IMG/VR virus record: IMGVR_UViG_3300025695_000071
Span: 1-29,359 of that record
Reading direction: 5' to 3' (one strand)
Length of the DNA: 29,359 bases
From: a virus
Each line of letters starts with the position of its first letter. Position 1 is the stretch's first letter. A program made the translations under genes and the position numbers. Below, piece after piece: positions 15,755 through 21,460 of this stretch. The notes under the pieces were generated by a model. That model made no database searches and was not told the DNA's origin. It saw nothing but the letters and a program-made list of their open reading frames with translations.

Positions 15755-15939
15755 GTTATCTGTGTATTATTTTTATAGAATTTAGTTTTATTACCAAGAA
15801 CTTCTACCTCTTGGTATGGTGTTAGTAATTCTACACCTGCAAACTTTTCAGCTACAGATATATTATCGGTCTCAAAGAATATGTTATCTCTGTTTCCCCC
15901 TGTCTTAATCTTTACTAAGTATTTTTTCTGCATCTTCAT
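15742..15939 (-). CDS. Small hypothetical protein (65 aa)
   Basis: It starts MKMQKKYLVKIKTGGNRDNI. A beta-alpha-beta-like pattern (YLVKIKTGG; NISVAEKFAGVELL; YQEVEVLG) resembles small phage ferredoxin-like or host-takeover proteins, but nothing specific is recognised. It overlaps the upstream YubB-like gene by 35 bp and the following gene by 13 bp. Confidence 0.55.
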   Translation of the reverse strand: MKMQKKYLVKIKTGGNRDNIFFETDNISVAEKFAGVELLTPYQEVEVLGNKTKFYKNNTQITCIQ

Positions 15940-16462
15940 ATGTATCTGCTAAGTAATTTTCCATCTGGATTCTGTAATAATATGTTCTAAGAGAATATAT
16001 CCTGTCGTTGGGCTTGCTGTTTTCCCACTCTGGCATGTCCCATCCCGAATGACGTAATGGCTTCCCATTTGTGTACTCAATCTCCTCTCCGAATCCTTGT
16101 TCTTCCTCCCAAGTGTACCAGAAATTTGGGATGTCTTTGGCTAACATGTCTAAAATATCTGGGTCAAGTGAATTCCAAGCCGTTGTGAAATAATAGTTGC
16201 CGTCTTCATATTCATTATCGTAGCAACCCCACTTCGTCCCCCAGTTAGCATTTGACCAATCGTACCAGTTGTTATGTCCATACAATTCTGTGATTCTGTC
16301 TGACTCTTCTATTGTGATGCTCCCCTGTGATCGAGTTTTTGTGTCCTTAAGTTCTTTAGGCATTGGCTTGTAGTATTGTGCAAGTCCTACCTCAGCTATC
16401 TCTTTTAGTTTATCGGCATACTTTTCTTCAACCGATATGTTACAATATACGTGGTTTGGCAT
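15905..16462 (-). CDS. DUF1281/YubB ferredoxin-like domain protein (185 aa)
   Basis: The signature of the DUF1281/YubB (API92-like) family is visible: N-terminal MPNHVYCNISVE, then YKPMPKEL, the WYDWSNANWGTKWGCYD block (about 66-82), YYFTTAWNSLDPDILDML, and IPNFWYTWEEEQGFG. These proteins occur on plasmids and phages of many bacteria; their biochemical role is unknown, though a ferredoxin-like fold is assigned. Length is typical for a single-domain member. The ATG at 16462 has an AATTAAAA leader 5-14 bases upstream, the local initiation pattern. Confidence 0.8.
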   Translation of the reverse strand: MPNHVYCNISVEEKYADKLKEIAEVGLAQYYKPMPKELKDTKTRSQGSITIEESDRITELYGHNNWYDWSNANWGTKWGCYDNEYEDGNYYFTTAWNSLDPDILDMLAKDIPNFWYTWEEEQGFGEEIEYTNGKPLRHSGWDMPEWENSKPNDRIYSLRTYYYRIQMENYLADTYEDAEKILSKD

Positions 16463-16464
16463 TT

Positions 16465-16635
16465 TTAATTGTTTATTAGTTCATAAATTAAATCTACTAC
16501 CTCGCCATCTGTGGCGTACTCGCCTTTAATATCTATAATGTGGTCGATAGCTTCAATAACCCTCATCATTCCAAATCCCTCTGCTTTTTCTTTTGAGTTT
16601 CCCAAGTTAATTAACTCGTATGCTTGTTCTTTCAT
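16465..16635 (-). CDS. Small acidic helical protein, unknown (56 aa)
   Basis: The ATG is at 16635-16633 and the stop TAA at 16467-16465, ending two bases before the YubB-like start. It begins MKEQAYELINLGNSKEKAEG and is helical and acidic. The leader AACAATTATTAAATT precedes the ATG. Unrecognised, but spacing and frame support translation. Confidence 0.55.
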   Translation of the reverse strand: MKEQAYELINLGNSKEKAEGFGMMRVIEAIDHIIDIKGEYATDGEVVDLIYELINN

Positions 16636-16638
16636 AAT

Positions 16639-16794
16639 TTAATAATTGTTTGTTAGATATGTGTTTAAAGCTAATTGCTGAGTCACGCTACCCTTGTATT
16701 GTTTTAATATATTCCTTACCCCTTCATCCTCCAAAGCTATGGATGGATTGATTGTATGCTCATTGCAGAGCCATATAAAATCTGATCTTGTCAT
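16639..16794 (-). CDS. Small protein, unknown (51 aa)
   Basis: The ATG is at 16794-16792 and the stop TAA at 16641-16639. It starts MTRSDFIWLCNEHTINPS; the next segment (IALEDEGVRNILKQY) is helical. The start overlaps the upstream gene's stop by 4 bp. Similar short 'TRSDFIWLCNE' openings occur in phage ORFs of unknown role, as far as I recall. Confidence 0.55.
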   Translation of the reverse strand: MTRSDFIWLCNEHTINPSIALEDEGVRNILKQYKGSVTQQLALNTYLTNNY

Positions 16795-16979
16795 ATTAGT
16801 TTTGTTTTAATATATTCCCAAATATTTATCTCTTTTTTTGTGCCGTCGATAATTAATTTAAACTCATCCTTGCTGATACCTCCGAAGAGTCTATTCTTGT
16901 AGTTATCCTCAAGACTCCTTAACTTAAATTGAAGTGTAGTTATGTTTGCATTAATCTTATTTTTTGCTACATCATTCAT
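16791..16979 (-). CDS. Small coiled-coil protein, unknown (62 aa)
   Basis: It starts MNDVAKNKINANITTLQFKL; regular hydrophobic spacing over residues 5-35 suggests a coiled coil, followed by a basic helix. It overlaps the next gene by 4 bp and lies one base after the upstream stop. No family recognised. Confidence 0.55.
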   Translation of the reverse strand: MNDVAKNKINANITTLQFKLRSLEDNYKNRLFGGISKDEFKLIIDGTKKEINIWEYIKTKLI

Positions 16980-16980
16980 A

Positions 16981-17130
16981 TTAGTTATTGATTGTGTAGT
17001 TATACTTTGTTTTTCTTGAAAGAATAAACCTGCCTATAGTCTCTTGTATGTATGGTCTACCGTACTGGTCAAACTCAATCTTGTCTCTGTCTTCTTCGCT
17101 GAATATGTAGTTGTCTAATGAATTGTTCAT
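16981..17130 (-). CDS. Small protein, unknown (49 aa)
   Basis: The ATG is at 17130-17128 and the stop TAA at 16983-16981. It starts MNNSLDNYIFSEEDRDKIE and is rich in Asp, Tyr and Asn. The start overlaps the preceding gene's stop by 4 bp (ATGA), a hallmark of coupled genes. Unrecognised. Confidence 0.55.
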   Translation of the reverse strand: MNNSLDNYIFSEEDRDKIEFDQYGRPYIQETIGRFILSRKTKYNYTINN

Positions 17131-17294
17131 CTGAATAAATTTTTAAGTTGTGTTAAGAATTTTAAATATGGCACTTGTTTAAACATAAACTTCTCTGCCT
17201 CTTCATAAGTATTAAAAACTTCTATTGAAGTTATTCCTGTTGGATTTGGTGATTCTACCACCCACATTCCAGTTTGTAGTTTTTTAGTTGTCAT
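17127..17294 (-). CDS. Small protein, unknown (55 aa)
   Basis: The ATG is at 17294-17292 and the stop TGA at 17129-17127. It starts MTTKKLQTGMWVVESPNP, a strand-rich N-terminus, then a helix (TYEEAEKFMFKQVPYLKF) with a basic end. It overlaps its upstream neighbour by 11 bp and its downstream neighbour by 4 bp. Unrecognised. Confidence 0.55.
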   Translation of the reverse strand: MTTKKLQTGMWVVESPNPTGITSIEVFNTYEEAEKFMFKQVPYLKFLTQLKNLFR

Positions 17295-17436
17295 ATACTC
17301 CTATGATTTTATTGCCCTTCTTAGACATTAGTTCACACCAATTTGAAAAGTGATAATCGTCGTTGAATTGCTTTGTGAAGCTGGTATAATTACCATAAAT
17401 AGACTTCATGCTTATTGTTTTTGAATAACCTTTCAT
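17284..17436 (-). CDS. Small protein, unknown (50 aa)
   Basis: The ATG is at 17436-17434 and the stop TAA at 17286-17284. It starts MKGYSKTISMKSIYGNYTS and is rich in Tyr, Ser and Lys with no clear helix. The start is preceded by AAATTAAAATT, the usual A-rich leader. Unrecognised. Confidence 0.55.
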   Translation of the reverse strand: MKGYSKTISMKSIYGNYTSFTKQFNDDYHFSNWCELMSKKGNKIIGVYDN

Positions 17437-17445
17437 AATTTTAAT

Positions 17446-17628
17446 TTAAATTTCTCTTAAATATTCTCTAATTCTCGATTCACTTAAATCAAGGATGTAA
17501 GCTATATCTTTAACAGATACATTATACTCTGATCTTAATAAGTTTGCTTTGTTCGCCTTGATTTGCGTATCTTCTTTTACTATTTTGCTATACTCGTTTT
17601 TACTTGAGTTCCAATTTACACCTCTCAT
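17446..17628 (-). CDS. Small helix-turn-helix protein (60 aa)
   Basis: The C-terminal half reads as a helix-turn-helix: LLRSEYNVSVKDIAYILDLS followed by ESRIREYLREI, where VKDIAYILDLSESRIREYL has the spacing of a sigma-region-4- or MarR-like HTH recognition unit. The N-terminus is basic. At 60 residues it could be a small early regulator. DNA binding is inferred; no targets are evident. Confidence 0.6.
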   Translation of the reverse strand: MRGVNWNSSKNEYSKIVKEDTQIKANKANLLRSEYNVSVKDIAYILDLSESRIREYLREI

Positions 17629-17633
17629 AATGT

Positions 17634-17828
17634 TTAATTAAATATATCAGAAGGATGGTTGGCTTTTGTAACTGCGTGTATATGTAACCACGCTCCGTAA
17701 GTTAGCTCTGTGTAAAATAATTTTGTTTCTAACTCATTAAAAACTTCTGCCATAATAGTTGGATAATTTTCGTTTGCGTCTTTTAAACTTTTTAAATAAG
17801 GTTCTTTTAATCTCTGTACTAAATTCAT
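17634..17828 (-). CDS. Small helical protein, unknown (64 aa)
   Basis: It starts MNLVQRLKEPYLKSLKDANE and is mostly helical with several aromatic residues (TKLFYTELTYGAWLHIHAV). The leader TTAAAATAGAAACATT before the ATG is almost identical to that of the upstream gene at 18030, so the two share an initiation or duplication signal. Unrecognised. Confidence 0.55.
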   Translation of the reverse strand: MNLVQRLKEPYLKSLKDANENYPTIMAEVFNELETKLFYTELTYGAWLHIHAVTKANHPSDIFN

Positions 17829-17877
17829 AATGTTTCTATTTTAATTGTTTATATCTTTTCGGGTATAGTTTCCTTTT

Positions 17878-18030
17878 TTATTCGTTTATATTTTCTAATT
17901 CTAATCTTGCTTGTAAATTGTGAGCGTATCTACTATACTTATAATTTTTACCAACTTGTTTTTGTGTTTGTTCATCAATGACAATAAATTTATCATCTTG
18001 TATATAAACTTCAAATCTGTTACTGTACAT
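17878..18030 (-). CDS. First gene of the leftward unit, small protein, unknown (50 aa)
   Basis: The ATG is at 18030-18028 and the stop TAA at 17880-17878. It starts MYSNRFEVYIQDDKFIVIDE, two beta strands, then a basic helix (QARLELENINE). Its leader AATTAAAATAGAAATATT begins right after the tRNA-like hairpin at 18051-18094, so processing there would leave a roughly 20-base leader. It is the promoter-proximal gene of the early unit. Unrecognised. Confidence 0.55.
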   Translation of the reverse strand: MYSNRFEVYIQDDKFIVIDEQTQKQVGKNYKYSRYAHNLQARLELENINE

Positions 18031-18050
18031 AATATTTCTATTTTAATTAG

Positions 18051-18094
18051 ACGATGCTGGAGGAATCGAACCTCTCATTTAACCATTGCATCGT
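18051..18094 (-). ncRNA. tRNA-like hairpin: acceptor-type stem plus T-arm
   Basis: On the minus strand, ACGATGC (18094-18088) pairs perfectly with GCATCGT (18057-18051). Between them is GAGGTTCGATTCCTC, a T-arm with the canonical TTCGA loop and a four-to-five base stem. GGTTAAAT before it looks like a D-loop piece. At 44 bases there is no room for an anticodon arm, and no CCA is encoded. It could be a tRNA mimic, the 3' end of a tmRNA-like or other large RNA, or a tRNA remnant that RNase P/Z would cut. The structure is visible; identity unknown. Confidence 0.5.
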
Positions 18095-18430
18095 TTTAAT
18101 TTTTTGACTTTCAAGCATTCTCAGTCACTCTAAATTTACGCATAGCTTTAACCTCATATACCTACCTTATCGGTGGTGTTGAATCGTCGCAGGATTTCCG
18201 ACGTATCCCTCTGCTTCTTAAGGAGTCTTCATACTTACCTCTTACAGAGCCACTTGCTGATACCTTGCAAGGTCTAAAAAATCATTTGTGGTATCTTAAC
18301 TGATCGTGCATCGGTTTTACGCTTTATGACCTCATTTGTTTATCATAGTATCTTAGTACTACACTTTTTTGGTCTCATCGGACGGAGCTGACTTATACTC
18401 CTCTCATGTCCTCTGCACTATGTCTGAATT
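18095..18430 (-). ncRNA. Roughly 340-nt structured non-coding leader downstream of tandem early promoters
   Basis: No convincing gene lies here. The sequence is more G/C-rich than the genes around it and contains several local helices in the minus-strand transcript: CGTCG/CGACG (about 18188-18202), ACCACC/GGTAGGT (about 18161-18177), GATACC/GGTATC (about 18261-18295) and the palindrome ACCTTGCAAGGT. It lies between a good promoter (18437-18468) and the tRNA-like hairpin, so the natural reading is one RNA of about 380 nt. Function unknown; large structured phage RNAs (GOLLD/ROOL type) and tmRNA were considered but no signature was matched. Confidence 0.45.
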
Positions 18431-18436
18431 CTGGGT

Positions 18437-18468
18437 CAAAACTACGACGAATTTTCGAAACTACCAAA
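18437..18468 (-). promoter_or_regulatory. Leftward Bacteroidota-type promoter (proximal copy)
   Basis: On the minus strand, TTTG (18468-18465), a 20-bp spacer, then TAGTTTTG (18444-18437) fit the Bacteroidota consensus TTTG/TAnnTTTG exactly. Transcription should start near 18430 and run left through the structured leader into the small-gene cluster. The same motif and spacing recur 224 bp upstream. Confidence 0.75.
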
Positions 18469-18660
18469 TTTTTAACACTTTTTTTACACTTGCTGCCTTG
18501 TCATCAGGTTTGGCATACTGCTTAGCGTAACTTCCTTCCCTATAATTTACGGCACTTGGGTGCTGACTCGTGTAGATTTGCCTTGTGGCACACGTCTACT
18601 CTTGTCGTGTATGTGTTGGCAGTATTTGAAAGAACGTAGATTTGCTTCTGAAATCTGGGT

Positions 18661-18692
18661 CAAAACTACAACGAATTTTTCAATCTACCAAA
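18661..18692 (-). promoter_or_regulatory. Leftward Bacteroidota-type promoter (distal copy)
   Basis: On the minus strand, TTTG (18692-18689), a 20-bp spacer and TAGTTTTG (18668-18661) match the proximal promoter in motif and spacing. Core elements are unchanged while spacers differ, which argues for selection on promoter function. The start should lie near 18654. Confidence 0.75.
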
Positions 18693-18713
18693 TTTTTTTT
18701 TACTTTTTTTACA

Positions 18714-19130
18714 TTCTAATCTGTAAAGATACATACACAACACACAAGTTGTATTTGTAAATTGTTGATTCTCACTAAGTTATACGTGTGGACATGGTGT
18801 TGCAAAAGTTTATTCTACAGATCACATGGGCAGGGGCTATTCCTTGTCTCGATGCATCTAACTAGTTTTCTTTTGAAATTGTCTTAGCAACCGACACGTT
18901 TACCAGATATTGATCTGTTTCTGGATCACGCGCAACCGCACGCACACACGTACACGCACACACATACGCACGCGGGTACAGTATATGCCACAGAAAAACG
19001 CCAAAAAATCTGAGGTAACCGACTAAAAGCAAACCCCCCCTATCGAAAAAAAAGCGGTTTCCATTTTGGCTCGTCTACGTGAAATATATATATAACCTTT
19101 TACCTCTATATAACTAAACAATATATACCT
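18714..19130. other. Non-coding control/origin-candidate region
   Basis: No supported gene is present. Contents: a TTATACGTG stretch near 18779 that is only loosely DnaA-box-like; an isolated ACCGACACG site at 18890-18898 of the type found in the two arrays; a 38-bp alternating purine-pyrimidine tract (18937-18974); an ACCGAC at 19018-19023; C7 (19034-19040) followed by A8; and TA-rich DNA (about 19085-19130). It lies between divergent transcription units and is therefore a plausible replication origin, but no iterons or clear unwinding element prove it. Confidence 0.4.
18937..18974. other. 38-bp alternating purine-pyrimidine tract (possible Z-DNA)
   Basis: From CGCACGCACACACGTACACG through ACACATACGCACGCG every base alternates pyrimidine and purine, mainly CA/CG steps. 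This is the best sequence class for left-handed Z-DNA under negative supercoiling. It is markedly G/C-rich in an AT-rich genome. It lies between divergent promoters, where supercoiling is expected to be strong. Confidence 0.55.
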
Positions 19131-19138
19131 TACCTTTG
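19131..19138 (+). promoter_or_regulatory. Candidate -7 element for the 44-aa gene
   Basis: TACCTTTG fits TAnnTTTG and ends five bases before the ATG at 19143, so transcription would start almost at the start codon, giving a leaderless mRNA. No TTTG lies about 20 bp upstream, so this is a weak call. Confidence 0.35.
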
Positions 19139-19142
19139 ATGT

Positions 19143-19277
19143 ATGGAAATACAGATTATAAACCGCATCCCTGCGGGTGTCGCAATTGGGTGGAGTTATT
19201 ACTCTCCAGACGAAAATCACAACTACGAAGAGATAACCTTTCACTTGTTACTTATAGACTTGAGATTTGTTTGGTAA
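19143..19277 (+). CDS. Small conserved-looking phage protein (44 aa)
   Basis: ATG 19143, TAA 19275-19277. The peptide starts MEIQIINRIPAGVAIGWSYY and continues with an acidic turn (SPDENHNYEE) and a hydrophobic strand or helix (ITFHLLLIDLRFVW). The 'NRIP-G-AIGWSYY...YEE...LLLI' pattern is one I recall from small unannotated Bacteroidota phage proteins. Longer overlapping frames here have poorer composition. It is the only gene in the 1.4-kb control region and ends four bases before the CGACAC array. Function unknown. Confidence 0.6.
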   Translation: MEIQIINRIPAGVAIGWSYYSPDENHNYEEITFHLLLIDLRFVW

Positions 19278-19280
19278 AAC

Positions 19281-19381
19281 CGACACGGATATTTAAAACC
19301 GACACGGAATTGACACGGCTTAAATTATTGGTTTTTAGTACCTTATCTATAGGTGTGTCGATTGTGTCGATTTTTTTACTA
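19281..19381 (+). promoter_or_regulatory. Five-site CGACAC array / hairpin plus T7 (right copy, upstream of groEL)
   Basis: CGACAC starts at 19281 and 19300 and TGACAC at 19311; inverted GTGTCGA copies start at 19355 and 19364. The offsets equal those of the left copy (14597-14494), which is in opposite orientation. The first three sites lie in the wider context ACCGACACGG. As RNA, CGACAC (19300-19305) plus AATTGACAC (19308-19316) pairs with GTGTCGATT (19355-19363) plus GTGTCG (19364-19369), then T7. It could terminate the 44-residue gene's transcript or bind a regulator of groEL. Confidence 0.7.
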
Positions 19382-19471
19382 TTTTAGAAAAAAAAATTAT
19401 ATAGATAATACTATAATAATATATATATAGTATAGAGGTTTACTAACTACGACACATGTCAATAACTTTTA

Positions 19472-19503
19472 TTTGTTTAGTTAATATCTATTTTGTATGT
19501 TTG
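19472..19503 (+). promoter_or_regulatory. Rightward Bacteroidota-type promoter for groEL operon
   Basis: TTTG (19472-19475), a 20-bp spacer and TATGTTTG (19496-19503) fit the TTTG/TAnnTTTG consensus. The start is expected near 19509, giving a leader of about 15 bases to the ATG at 19524. The CGACAC-array hairpin ends about 90 bp upstream, and AT-rich DNA (19381-19440) lies between. Confidence 0.75.
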
Positions 19504-19523
19504 ATGTATAAAAATTGAATAGA

Positions 19524-21068
19524 ATGAATGAACTATTTTTTGATCAAGAAGGTCGTGACAAGCTGATTAGCGGTATCGAGAAGATATCTAAGGCAGTAAA
19601 AAGTACACTAGGTCCTTTAGGAAATACAGTAATATTAGAATCACAGGTCCACACTCGTGGATTAACGGTAACAAAAGATGGTGTAACTGTAGCAAAAGCA
19701 ATTAACTTACAGGATCCTGTAGAAAACTTAGCAGTACGCATGGTGAAAGAGGCAGCTGATAGAACAGCAACCTCAGCAGGAGACGGAACAACCACAGCAA
19801 TCGTGCTCACAGAGGCTATTGTTGTTGAAGGTATGCGTATTATTCAGCAAAACCCTACTATAAATGTATCAGAACTTGTTCGTGAGATTAATCGTGTATC
19901 GGATTGGGTTATAAATAGTCTATCTAAAAAGTCTAAGAAGGTAACGGGGCGTACATTGAGAGATGTTGCGACGATATCTTCCAATAATGACAAGGAATTA
20001 GGTAAACTTGTTAGTAATATATACAAGATGGTAGGTCAAGACGGTGTTGTTACTGTTGAGAATAGCCAGACTAGCGATACTTACTACGAGGTTACAAACG
20101 GAATCAAGATTGATAGGGGTCATACTAGCCGATTATTCATCAATAATCAGAAAAATGACGAGTGTATCTTAGATGATGTGTATATTTTGGCTACGGATCT
20201 TGAGGTCAATAGCATTCTAAACATAGAAAACGTACTTAAGCCTATAATTCAGGGCAATAAGAAGATACTTATTATAGGTAAGTGTTCACAAAACGTAATC
20301 AACACCCTAGGGATGAACGTTGTGAAGAACGGATTAAAAATCTGTAACATAACACCGCCTCAATTTGGGTACAAGACTAAGGAATTGATGTCTGACATTG
20401 CACTTTCTGTCGGTGCTAAGTATTTTTCTGAAGATACTGGAGATGATTTAAGCTTAATTACCATGTCCGATCTTGGTCATGCACAGAAAGTTGTCGTTTC
20501 TCCGACACAGACCGTCATAGTTCGTGACGAAGATCGTTCTCAAGAGGTCAGTGAAAGAATTTCTGAGCTAAAAGAAGCTCGTGAACGAGCTCAAAACAAA
20601 TCAGACAGAGATTTCATCAACGACAGGATCGCTAGTTTATCAGGTGGTGTTGGTGTGGTATATGTAGGTGGGGATTCTGATATCGAACAGAAGGAGTTAT
20701 ACGACAGAGTTGAGGATGCGGTGTGTGCTGTACGCTCAGCTTTAGAGGAGGGAATACTTCCTGGAGGTGGTTCGGCGTTACTACACTTCTCTAAAGATGT
20801 TTTGGAGATGAATTCTAATGCAAGTTCAATTGTTGGAAATGCAATGAGGGCTCCATTTAAGCAGATTGTTGATAACGCTGGAAAAATGTACCCATCTACC
20901 GCTGGGGCTTTCGGCGAAGGATGGGATGTCAAGAACGATAAATACGGAAATATGTATAAGATGGGAGTAATTGACCCGGCTAAGGTAACAAAAAATGCAC
21001 TTAAAAATGCAGTGTCGGTTGCGACAACTATATTAACCACTAATGCAATTGTAACTTTAAAAAGATGA
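19524..21068 (+). CDS. groEL: Phage-encoded chaperonin GroEL (514 aa)
   Basis: A full-length group I chaperonin 60 that should assemble rings and fold phage or host proteins with ATP. Equatorial nucleotide motifs are intact: STLGPLGNTVIL (about 27-38), DGVTVAKAI (52-60) and GDGTTTAIVL (86-95, with the catalytic-type D87). The apical region starts at GIKIDRGHTSRLFINN. The second half has VEDAVCAVRSALEEGILPGG and the equatorial end KVTKNALKNAVSVATTILTT. It is shorter than the usual 540-550 residues and lacks the GGM tail. The substrate-binding Tyr of DRGYLS is His here, hinting at altered client choice. I prefer the ATG at 19524 over TTG at 19515 given the promoter position. The stop overlaps the next start by 4 bp (ATGA). 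Confidence 0.95.
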   Translation: MNELFFDQEGRDKLISGIEKISKAVKSTLGPLGNTVILESQVHTRGLTVTKDGVTVAKAINLQDPVENLAVRMVKEAADRTATSAGDGTTTAIVLTEAIVVEGMRIIQQNPTINVSELVREINRVSDWVINSLSKKSKKVTGRTLRDVATISSNNDKELGKLVSNIYKMVGQDGVVTVENSQTSDTYYEVTNGIKIDRGHTSRLFINNQKNDECILDDVYILATDLEVNSILNIENVLKPIIQGNKKILIIGKCSQNVINTLGMNVVKNGLKICNITPPQFGYKTKELMSDIALSVGAKYFSEDTGDDLSLITMSDLGHAQKVVVSPTQTVIVRDEDRSQEVSERISELKEARERAQNKSDRDFINDRIASLSGGVGVVYVGGDSDIEQKELYDRVEDAVCAVRSALEEGILPGGGSALLHFSKDVLEMNSNASSIVGNAMRAPFKQIVDNAGKMYPSTAGAFGEGWDVKNDKYGNMYKMGVIDPAKVTKNALKNAVSVATTILTTNAIVTLKR

Positions 21069-21460
21069 GAAAGTACGAAAATTTAATTTATGGATTAGGA
21101 GCTGCTATCGTTATCTTAGGGGTTCTATTTAAAATTCAAAACTGGGATTACGGGAGTCAAATCCTAACTTTCGGTATGATTGTAGAGGCTGGCATATTTA
21201 TATACTCTTCTTTTACCCCTATGGGGGCTGATCCGAAGGAAATAGACAAATTTGGTGTTTACACACCATCTGTAAAGAGGTATAATGAACAAGTTGCTGT
21301 GGCAATCAACAATATTGAAGAACTCAACAAGATGTATGAGCAGCAAATAGAAGGTTTTTCTGAAACCACAGGTATGTCAGACAAACTTAAAGAAGTAAAT
21401 ATGCACCTTGAGTCATTGAGTTCTGTTTACCGTTCAATTCTTAAGACTATGAAATCATAA
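21065..21460 (+). CDS. GldL-like inner-membrane protein (131 aa)
   Basis: The N-terminus (residues 4-52) resembles GldL, the cytoplasmic-membrane motor subunit of the Bacteroidota gliding/type IX secretion system. YENLIYGLGAAIVILGVLFK (TM1) ends in LFKIQNW and is followed by ILTFGMIVEAGIFIYSSFTP (TM2); GldL has YGxGAAVVIxGALFKI and LTEAxIFxxSAFEP at these places, so the TM Lys and Glu (K23, E41) are kept. The C-terminus (IEELNKMYEQQIEG; HLESLSSVYRSILKTM) matches GldL's helical end, but the long GldL middle is missing, giving about 60% of host length. It is embedded between groEL (4-bp overlap) and groES (1-bp overlap), so all three are co-translated. Motor interference or a mimic role is inferred. 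Confidence 0.8.
   Translation: MRKYENLIYGLGAAIVILGVLFKIQNWDYGSQILTFGMIVEAGIFIYSSFTPMGADPKEIDKFGVYTPSVKRYNEQVAVAINNIEELNKMYEQQIEGFSETTGMSDKLKEVNMHLESLSSVYRSILKTMKS

Larger units (their letters stand above)
18422..18713. repeat. Two roughly 67-bp direct repeats carrying promoters
   Basis: The left copy is 18422-18487 and the right copy 18647-18713. Both contain CTGGGTCAAAACTAC, then RACGAATTTT, then CTACCAAATTTTT and a shared ACTTTTTTTACA end. They differ by a few substitutions and small indels. Each copy encodes an identical-spacing leftward promoter. The 160 bp between them holds no gene but one hairpin, GTAGA..GCC/GGC..TCTAC, at 18572-18599. Confidence 0.75.

Noticed and set aside
18050-18430. 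tmRNA
   Set aside because: The T-arm and 3' acceptor strand are there, but I found no TTCGAC-type 5' segment at the right distance after a matching acceptor strand and no tag frame ending in A-L-A-A.
18341-18430. Group I intron core
   Set aside because: TTCAGACATAG and AAGATACTATG can pair like R and S elements, but the invariant G-binding pair is missing, the P and Q elements are absent, and a promoter lies where the 5' exon should be.
18361-18470. Hammerhead ribozyme
   Set aside because: CGATGAG and CGAAAC fragments occur but on opposite strands and without the full CTGATGA...GAAA core.
18560-18760. 66-codon plus-strand frame
   Set aside because: It covers a promoter repeat and ends in T-rich DNA; the translation is rich in Cys, Phe and Tyr runs typical of non-coding DNA.
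18714-19130. Confirmed replication origin
   Set aside because: The location is attractive, but no iterons or clear DnaA boxes are present, so it is listed only as a candidate region.
19023-19244. 73-codon minus-strand frame
   Set aside because: Antisense to the 44-residue gene, low-complexity, and no recognisable start or neighbours.
14494-19381. Transposon with terminal inverted repeats
   Set aside because: The arrays are inverted, but no transposase or target-site duplication is seen, and the segment carries ordinary phage genes.
19136-19387. 83-codon plus-strand frame in the control region
   Set aside because: It runs through the CGACAC array and the T-run, has poor composition, and overlaps the better 44-residue gene in another frame.
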